29,748 bases of DNA from JBIOHP01 sp044449065 (GTDB taxonomy: Bacteria > Bacteroidota > Ignavibacteria > UBA10030 > SZUA-254). Position 1 is the stretch's first letter, and each line of letters begins with the position of its first letter. Made by a program: the position numbers and the translations under genes. The notes under the pieces are model-generated. The model ran no database searches and was not told where the DNA came from. It saw nothing but the letters and a program-made list of their open reading frames with translations. Below are positions 24,846 through 29,748 of this stretch, piece by piece. The DNA is taken from positions 1 through 29,748 of the forward strand of contig JBIOHP010000037.1 of assembly GCA_044449065.1 (NCBI GenBank), in the 5' to 3' direction.

Positions 24846-26405
24846 TCACTTGCTCAGTTTAAATCGAAGTTTCACACCGAACGTTTCTTCAAAGAGTTGT
24901 TTTTTTTGCTCCGGACCCCAGAGATCGATTGGATCGGACCTTCCGGGAAGGTCGATGAGGAATGTGATAGATTTCCGGGATATTTTTGCGCGGATCCTTT
25001 TAACACGTTGGTGATGCGTGCGATCAAGACCGTCTGCGATGCGCAGGATTGCAGAAAGTTTTTGAACGGTTTCCTGGTCCTGAGGAGAAAGCTTGCTGAA
25101 TCCTTCGTGCTTCAGTTTCGGGTGACTTTTACGATGGTATCTGGCTATGTTGGCAACGATCTCCTTTTCATTTTCAGTAAAACCGAGCAGTTCCGAATTC
25201 CGTATCAGATAATAAGAGTGACGGTGATGCTGAGCATGCGAAATAAAAAAGCCAACCTCATGCAGAAGAGCCGCAGCTTCCAGAAATTCGCTCTCGGTGT
25301 CGTCAAGTCCGTGTATGGACCGCGTCGCATCGAAGATCAAACCGGCCAATTTTGCGACATGGTTGGCATGTTCTTTTTCATAATGAAACGTCTCGGCAAG
25401 ATGGAGAACGGAACCGTATCTGAGATCGTTGAGATGCTGGAGATGGGCATGTTGGACTCTTTCCCTTTGCGTATCGAGGATGATGCCTTCGCGAAGAGCG
25501 AACTCCGACACGGTCATATCCTTGAGTTTAAATTCCTCGAAGATTTGTTCCAGGATCAACGCTCCTGCGGTAATGATGTCGCATCGCGCCGGGTCAATCC
25601 CGGGCAACTTTAATCGTTTTGCGGATACATTAGCTTCGATGATATCCTCAATAACCGCACCCAATTCTTTCCGGGTAAAGGTATAATTGTTAATGCGGCC
25701 ATCGCCAACTCCTTCTTTTCTTGCTCGCACCATATTTGCAATTGTCTGAATGGTGCCCGATGAGCCGACAGCCATTTCATAATCGGCTTTACGCGCTGCC
25801 CTCACGACAGGATACAAGATGCCTTTGATAAACGCACGGCATTCGCTGATCTGACCGTGGGTGATCACATCGTTCCGGAAGAACCGTTCCGTCAATCGTA
25901 TTGCCCCCAGCTTCAAACTATTCGCATATAACGCGTGCGCCCTGCGGCCGACCAGGAACTCTGTGCTGCCGCCCCCGATATCCACCATAAGCACTTTCGA
26001 GGAGAAAACGGCAAGGGCTTGCAAGACCCCAAGGTAAATAAGCCGTGCTTCTTCGACGCCGGAGATAACCTCAACCGTGATTCCTGTTTCGGTCTTGACC
26101 CTGCGGACAAAAATATCCTGGTTCAGCGCTTCCCGTACGGCGCTCGTTGCGACGGCACGGATTGGAGCGTCGAACGCGTCGGCAAGACTTTTGAAACGCC
26201 GGAGCGTTTGGATCGCCCGGTTCATCGCACCCTCGGAAATGTACTTCATATCACGAGAGCCGGATCCAAGCCGGACAAGCTCCTTCTGGCGGTCAAGAAT
26301 CGTAAACCTGCTTTGTTCAGGTTGCATCCGGGCGATGACCAAATGAAACGAGTTCGTCCCGATATCGATTGCTGTAAGATTAGAGGGCTGAATCCGGCGG
26401 GTCAA
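24846..26405 (-). CDS. ppx: Ppx/GppA exopolyphosphatase family protein
   Basis: About 519 residues from TTG at 26405. The frame is open to 26633, but the conserved fold begins at 'NLTAIDIGTNSFHLVIAR', so the extra N-terminus is not credible. It belongs to the ASKHA ATPase fold: first phosphate loop 'DIGTNS' (about residue 14), catalytic-acid region 'VISGVEEARLIY' (about E118/E119), second loop 'DIGGGSTEF' (142-150) and 'GSSGTIQTIA'. The C-terminal part is HD-like ('LLHEVGFFISHAQHHRHSYY'), as in full-length Ppx enzymes that trim inorganic polyphosphate or hydrolyse pppGpp; which one cannot be told here. The start overlaps the upstream kinase-like gene by 26 bases, implying coupling. It is the last gene of a five-gene unit with a CHAD protein, which favours polyphosphate. 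Confidence 0.88.
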   Translation of the reverse strand: MTRRIQPSNLTAIDIGTNSFHLVIARMQPEQSRFTILDRQKELVRLGSGSRDMKYISEGAMNRAIQTLRRFKSLADAFDAPIRAVATSAVREALNQDIFVRRVKTETGITVEVISGVEEARLIYLGVLQALAVFSSKVLMVDIGGGSTEFLVGRRAHALYANSLKLGAIRLTERFFRNDVITHGQISECRAFIKGILYPVVRAARKADYEMAVGSSGTIQTIANMVRARKEGVGDGRINNYTFTRKELGAVIEDIIEANVSAKRLKLPGIDPARCDIITAGALILEQIFEEFKLKDMTVSEFALREGIILDTQRERVQHAHLQHLNDLRYGSVLHLAETFHYEKEHANHVAKLAGLIFDATRSIHGLDDTESEFLEAAALLHEVGFFISHAQHHRHSYYLIRNSELLGFTENEKEIVANIARYHRKSHPKLKHEGFSKLSPQDQETVQKLSAILRIADGLDRTHHQRVKRIRAKISRKSITFLIDLPGRSDPIDLWGPEQKKQLFEETFGVKLRFKLSK

Positions 26406-27132
26406 GGAGCTTCTTGATATGATTTTTGAGAGTAAGGTTCGTTCCTTCAAAGGTATCTGAAGCGTCGACAATGGTAAAATTAAATTCTTTCGCCATGCGT
26501 TCGAACTCCCGGAGAACTCGCCTCTGATAGCGAACGAAACTGTCGTAAAAATCTTTCCCCAAACGCATGTCCATACCCGATTCCCAGTAGTCGATTCCTT
26601 CCCCCGATTGTTCATCCCAATAGCGCTTTTCAAGGGTTTCGCTGTTAATGACGCGGGGAATCAATTCATTGATGGAAATCCGCATATAGAAAATTGCATC
26701 GGGTACAAGGGCAAAACCAAAAATTGCGCGCAGCCATTCTGGATCCGTTCCACGAACTTCCGAGCGCGCGAAGAGCGTGTACACATATCGGTCCGCCAGT
26801 ACGATGAATCCCGCTTTAAGAGCAGGAATAATTTCATGTTCCAATCGATCAGCGAAGTCGGCTGCATAGAGCAAACTGTACGTGTTCTCGTTCAAAGTAT
26901 GACCCGATTTTGCCTCGTTGATGGTTTTTCCAATGAGCGGAGAGCGAGTCCAACCCGTCGTGATTACCCCATATCCCTGAACCTCAAGCCATCGGTTCAG
27001 TTCTGTGATCTGCGACGACCGTCCCACACCATCCGTCCCCTCGATGACTATAAGTTTTCCCTTGAGATCGGAGAGATCGAGATATGGCTGACCAACACTG
27101 AGAAATTTTGGTGAATTATCGGGAGGCGCCAT
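26380..27132 (-). CDS. thymidylate-kinase-like P-loop protein with altered Walker A
   Basis: A 250-residue member of the thymidylate-kinase-like P-loop NTPase group and paralogue of the gene before it. An N-terminal extension of about 24 residues precedes the P-loop 'EGTDGVGRSSQ' (residues 31-41). The invariant lysine is replaced by R38 (codon CGG), and the usual Thr/Ser pair is S39-S40. The DRY motif D114-R115-Y116 ('LADRYVYTLFAR') is kept, but the canonical 'SxxAYQ' that follows in true Tmk is not. The C-terminal part contains 'EKRYWDEQSGEGIDYWESGM', an insert relative to its paralogue. The ribosome site 'aaagga' fits the ATG. It overlaps the upstream gene by 17 bases and the downstream ppx by 26. 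Ordinary dTMP kinase activity is doubtful. Confidence 0.8.
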   Translation of the reverse strand: MAPPDNSPKFLSVGQPYLDLSDLKGKLIVIEGTDGVGRSSQITELNRWLEVQGYGVITTGWTRSPLIGKTINEAKSGHTLNENTYSLLYAADFADRLEHEIIPALKAGFIVLADRYVYTLFARSEVRGTDPEWLRAIFGFALVPDAIFYMRISINELIPRVINSETLEKRYWDEQSGEGIDYWESGMDMRLGKDFYDSFVRYQRRVLREFERMAKEFNFTIVDASDTFEGTNLTLKNHIKKLLDPPDSAL

Positions 27133-27826
27133 AAAATTTCCTTTCGTATGGAGATGTGGGGTAACCCTGTAACGCCTTTGTTACAATGCCGCGGATTACC
27201 GCTTGTTGCTTCTGGATGGGTTTCGTGGCATCCATAACAAAGAGTTTATATTCGTCGGAGATCAGATCATATTCGTTGAGCACTTCAGTTTGAAAGAGCT
27301 GGAAGCTTTCCCGCGGGTCGTCGCTTAGACCGAGATCCATACCTGCTTCATGATATTTGATCTCCGCCCGCCCATTCAAAATTCGTTTGATCGACACATC
27401 GATGGGCACCTTGAAGTAGAACGCAAGATCGGGTTGCACGGCAAAGCCATACAAATTCCGCACCCATTCGCGATTGACGCGGCGGACTACATCTCGTGCA
27501 AAGGCGGTATAAATATATCTATCCGCAAGCACTATCATTCCGGCTTTTAAGCCGGGAATAATGATATGAGCAAGCCGATCGGCAAAATCAGTGGCGTGAA
27601 GTACACTGAATGTCGTGGGGGTCAGGAGGTTCTTTTTCTTTCCCCGTTTGATCGTTTCATTCACCAATTGGGACGAGTTCCATTCGGTGAACAGAACTTT
27701 GTGGTTCGCGTTCAACAGCCAACGGTGAAGAAGCTGTAATTGTGTTGATTTTCCCGATCCGTCGATCCCTTCGACAATAATCAATTTTCCCGGATACGGA
27801 TGGGGTTGTCCAAAATGTCTGATCAT
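27116..27826 (-). CDS. thymidylate-kinase-like P-loop protein
   Basis: A 236-residue P-loop kinase-like protein. It has an intact Walker A, 'EGIDGSGKSTQ' (G20 to S27, K26), and 'LADRYIYTAFARD' with D102-R103-Y104. It shares 'HATDFADRL' and 'IIPGLKAGMIVLADRY' with the following gene, evidence of tandem duplication. The substrate-side signature differs from standard Tmk (T/F-A-R in place of S-x-x-A-Y-Q), so dTMP may not be its substrate. Polyphosphate kinases of the PPK2 group share this general fold, and the neighbours are CHAD, SixA-like and Ppx proteins, so a phosphate-polymer or nucleotide-phosphate role is possible. The ATG has no strong ribosome site, and 67 bases separate it from the phosphatase gene upstream. 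Automatic annotation would probably call it tmk. Confidence 0.82.
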   Translation of the reverse strand: MIRHFGQPHPYPGKLIIVEGIDGSGKSTQLQLLHRWLLNANHKVLFTEWNSSQLVNETIKRGKKKNLLTPTTFSVLHATDFADRLAHIIIPGLKAGMIVLADRYIYTAFARDVVRRVNREWVRNLYGFAVQPDLAFYFKVPIDVSIKRILNGRAEIKYHEAGMDLGLSDDPRESFQLFQTEVLNEYDLISDEYKLFVMDATKPIQKQQAVIRGIVTKALQGYPTSPYERKFYGASR

Positions 27827-27893
27827 AGTATAACTAAGTATCGTGATTTAAATTCGTGGATCGACAATCGGTAATCGTTGTGCCATTGAATAT

Positions 27894-28385
27894 TCATCCC
27901 ATCCTCTTCAAAATCTTTGGCGTTAGATGCCAGATGAGTGAACCTGCTCCTCCAGGTGGAACATGGTCGATATCAATTCTACAGATTCCTCCCTTTTTGA
28001 ATTCTATGAATGGAAGACTCGTTCCAATAAGCAGCGCGCTTAGCGTGCTCAAGCTGGGTTCGTGACCCACCAGCATGATCCGTTCCTTCCGCCGGAATTT
28101 TCCCAGCGCGGAGAATACGGTAGAAGGTGAAGAGTTGGGAGAAAGCGGCTCGAAAATTTCAACAGGAACTTTCATGAGCGCATCGCTGGCAATTATCGCG
28201 GTGTCGCGCGCGCGAATAAGTGGGCTGGTGAGTATCAACTCAAGGTCAGTAATGATATGCCGGAAGCCCCTGGCAGCTTCGACCATTTTCGCTCGTCCAT
28301 CGTCAGTCAACGGACGATCGTCGTTCGGATACCCCGGTGTGCCCCGTGGTACAGCGATTGCATGTCGGAGAAGATAAAGATTCAT
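27894..28385 (-). CDS. sixA: SixA-type histidine phosphatase
   Basis: 163 residues from the ATG at 28385, placing the histidine-phosphatase RHG-type motif 'LYLLRHAIAVPRG' (R7-H8) at the N-terminus as the family requires. A longer open frame to 28643 overlaps the CHAD gene and is discarded. Other catalytic-pocket features are 'LTSPLIRARDTA' (R58/R60) and 'IMLVGHEPSLS' (H108). This is the short, single-domain branch of the superfamily to which the phosphohistidine phosphatase SixA belongs. The target here is unknown. It begins 10 bases after the CHAD gene stop. CHAD and SixA genes are neighbours in other bacteria too, so this is a conserved pairing. Confidence 0.9.
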   Translation of the reverse strand: MNLYLLRHAIAVPRGTPGYPNDDRPLTDDGRAKMVEAARGFRHIITDLELILTSPLIRARDTAIIASDALMKVPVEIFEPLSPNSSPSTVFSALGKFRRKERIMLVGHEPSLSTLSALLIGTSLPFIEFKKGGICRIDIDHVPPGGAGSLIWHLTPKILKRMG

Positions 28386-28395
28386 TAAATAGTGG

Positions 28396-29364
28396 TTAGG
28401 TAGTTTTAGAAAGCGATGGAAAAACGATCGCCTGAGTTCCCTGACTCTTCCAGCGCTGAAGAATTCCGGTGCAATCCTCAACTCTTTGCCTCCGGGAAGA
28501 TAAAAGATTGCTGAGGATTCTTCGTTCTGCACCGATTGCAATGCGACCCCGTGCATCACCGAAAAGCAGGTTATATTCCTGGATCTCTGCCAGATTACCG
28601 CGTAACACCGGAATAAAAGTGTCCGCGTCATGAATCTCACCAAGGGCGCCCACGAACGTTTTCACAACCTCGTATTCTTCTTTCAAATCGGGGACCATTC
28701 CAGCGGCTATCTCGAAGAGATACCGGAACGGTTTTGCATCGATGCGTAGTTCATGAAGAAGGGCGGCATTATCCGCATGATTGAAAATTGCATTGCCATG
28801 CTCGAGGAGACGACTAAATTCCGCGGAAAGGATCGTATATAGATACTCCAAAAACGTTCCACTAACGCCGGCGACATCCGAACCGTGTTTTCGATGATGT
28901 TGTTTGATTAATTCTTTCAGATCAGCAAGATCAAGTTTTCGGAGTATAATTGCGGTTTCCTTCGTCACTGAACGTTCTTGTTGTTTTCGATTATGCGTGT
29001 ATCGCGAGGTAAGAAGAAATAAATCATTTCCTTCCTCCGGCGGTAGATCTTTACGGCATAAATCAAGCGCCTCAATAATTATGTCTAACTCACGCAGCGA
29101 GCCGAGCCGGCGGAGCGCTTTTCGAATTGTTTTACGATAAGGAGAAATTTTTTTCCGTGGCAGAAGGTCCTCGAAACGCTCAAGAAGGGCTTGAAGCCGT
29201 CGCAGCGCAACCCGCAAGTCATGGACCGATTCCGGGTCTCCGGTGGTGAAATACTTTTTTTGAGCTTTTGCAAGTTCACTGCACCGGCTTCGAATTATCT
29301 TCAAAATTGCACGCGCCGGAGGGTCATTCGCGAGAAGAGAGGAAATTCCCCTTGTGGCAGTCAC
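28396..29364 (-). CDS. CHAD domain protein
   Basis: A 322-residue all-helical protein of the CHAD (conserved histidine alpha-helical domain) family. Two related halves are visible. The first has 'VHDLRVALRRLQALLERFED' (H48, R51, R55, R56). The second has 'LLHELRIDAKPFRYLFE' (H204, R207, K211, R214, Y215) and 'LGEIHDADTFI'. These conserved basic residues line the channel that binds inorganic polyphosphate in characterised CHAD proteins. No CYTH domain is attached, so it is probably a polyphosphate-binding protein and not an enzyme. The GTG start at 29364 has 'agaaagg' as ribosome site 5 bases upstream. It is the first gene of the five-gene unit ending in ppx, with a good promoter just before it. 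Confidence 0.9.
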   Translation of the reverse strand: MTATRGISSLLANDPPARAILKIIRSRCSELAKAQKKYFTTGDPESVHDLRVALRRLQALLERFEDLLPRKKISPYRKTIRKALRRLGSLRELDIIIEALDLCRKDLPPEEGNDLFLLTSRYTHNRKQQERSVTKETAIILRKLDLADLKELIKQHHRKHGSDVAGVSGTFLEYLYTILSAEFSRLLEHGNAIFNHADNAALLHELRIDAKPFRYLFEIAAGMVPDLKEEYEVVKTFVGALGEIHDADTFIPVLRGNLAEIQEYNLLFGDARGRIAIGAERRILSNLLSSRRQRVEDCTGILQRWKSQGTQAIVFPSLSKTT

Positions 29365-29419
29365 TTGCGCCTTTCTGGTTGAGCCATAGATAATCGGAAA
29401 TATTCGAATTCAAAAAAGT

Positions 29420-29448
29420 AATATATCTATTTCGCCGTCGAAATTCAA
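29420..29448 (-). promoter_or_regulatory. sigma-70-type promoter of the CHAD-ppx unit
   Basis: On the minus strand, TTGAAT (29448-29443) and TATATT (29425-29420) are spaced exactly 17 bases. The expected start near 29413 gives a leader of about 50 bases to the GTG of the CHAD gene. Confidence 0.6.
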
Positions 29449-29532
29449 CCGCTCAAGATTACCAAATTGTTAAAATTATGGAAGAACCGTTCACCGGTAA
29501 AATAAAGTTTATCCATTCCAGCGCCAGAATAT

Positions 29533-29562
29533 AAAAAAACCCCACCAAAAATCGTGATGGGG
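29533..29562 (-). terminator. intrinsic terminator for the gene at the right edge
   Basis: On the minus strand: stem CCCCATCA/TGGTGGGG (one G-U pair), 7-base loop, then seven T. The G-U pair becomes C-A on the plus strand, so it is better formed on the minus strand. It ends the transcript of the partial gene beyond 29671. Confidence 0.8.
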
Positions 29563-29670
29563 CTTCCATTTTATAACCGGGGATAGATACATCGACTATG
29601 ACCTTACCCGTGGAAGAAAGAGATATCCCTTCTATGTTTTTATTAGATTACAAGACTCACAAAATAGAGT

Positions 29671-29748
29671 TTATAACCCTGTAGCCGAAGCGGTGCACGT
29701 GATCGTTCCGGTATAGGTATCGGCAATAGCTGCCGGGGGAACAATAAC
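29671..29748 (-). CDS. 3' end of a gene cut by the window edge
   Basis: The last 25 codons of a minus-strand gene, ending 'DTYTGTITCTASATGL' and a TAA at 29671-29673. The threonine-rich 'YTGTITCTASA' pattern resembles the final strand of secreted beta-sandwich proteins such as DUF4402-type domains. This is too little to assign. A terminator about 110 bases downstream supports a real gene end. Confidence 0.55.
   Translation of the reverse strand, partial: VIVPPAAIADTYTGTITCTASATGL

Larger units (their letters stand above)
29365..29670. other. 306-bp gap holding a promoter and a terminator
   Basis: The left third contains the promoter of the CHAD-ppx unit, the middle contains the terminator of the right-edge gene, and the rest shows no open frame or RNA. 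Confidence 0.6.

Noticed and set aside
24804..25613. 269-codon plus-strand ORF
   Set aside because: Antisense shadow of the well-supported ppx gene.
26406..26633. N-terminal 76-codon extension of ppx
   Set aside because: It lies wholly within the upstream kinase-like gene, and the conserved fold begins only after it.
28386..28643. N-terminal 86-codon extension of the SixA-type phosphatase
   Set aside because: Overlaps the CHAD gene, whereas the family starts directly at the RHA motif a few residues after the ATG at 28385.
1..29748. CRISPR array, insertion sequence or prophage
   Set aside because: No regularly spaced repeats, transposase, integrase or phage structural genes are visible; the only mobile-looking parts are the toxin-antitoxin pair and one palindrome.

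Overview
The window is bacterial chromosome of moderate, slightly AT-rich composition. Two large secreted proteins end in the 'LDQNYPNPFNP...NxLGQEVATL...GVYFYR' C-terminal sorting domain of the type IX secretion system. This points to the Bacteroidota/Ignavibacteriota (FCB) group. Near-consensus sigma-70-style promoters (TTGGCA-17 nt-TATAAT; TTGAAT-17 nt-TATATT) and Shine-Dalgarno sites suggest an Ignavibacteria/Chlorobi-type lineage rather than class Bacteroidia. This placement is an inference; there is no rRNA in the window.

Left part (1-5464, plus strand): an AT-rich HicB/HicA-type toxin-antitoxin pair; a DUF255/YyaL thioredoxin-domain protein; a cation diffusion facilitator with an unusual E-H-H-D metal site, preceded by a 19-codon leader ORF; a CxxCH haem-binding protein; and a small membrane protein. 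An intergenic palindrome and a bidirectional terminator close this block. Middle left (5465-9131, minus strand): a compact unit reading tRNA-His, tRNA-Glu, sugar-phosphate nucleotidyltransferase, metK, ahcY. The last two are the SAM-synthesis and SAH-removal steps of the methyl cycle.

Centre (9132-15900): two paralogous membrane proteins with a C-terminal four-cysteine motif, tRNA-Ala(CGC) with its own promoter and terminator, a DUF885 zinc-peptidase-like secreted protein, a ferritin, a HEAT-like protein, a degenerate gene remnant and a predicted outer-membrane protein. From 16200 to 24626: a NarX/NarL-type two-component pair, then two convergent T9SS-type secreted proteins. The larger, about 1080 aa, joins seven HAF-type repeats to a papain-like Cys/His/Asn region.

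Right part (24846-29364, minus strand): a tight five-gene unit of CHAD protein, SixA-type histidine phosphatase, two tandem thymidylate-kinase-like P-loop proteins (one with Walker A lysine replaced by arginine) and a Ppx/GppA exopolyphosphatase. A promoter lies just upstream. The CHAD and Ppx members suggest a polyphosphate role, with the kinase-like pair as the unexplained part. This is the best candidate for an under-described system here. The window ends inside the 3' end of another minus-strand gene, which has its own terminator.
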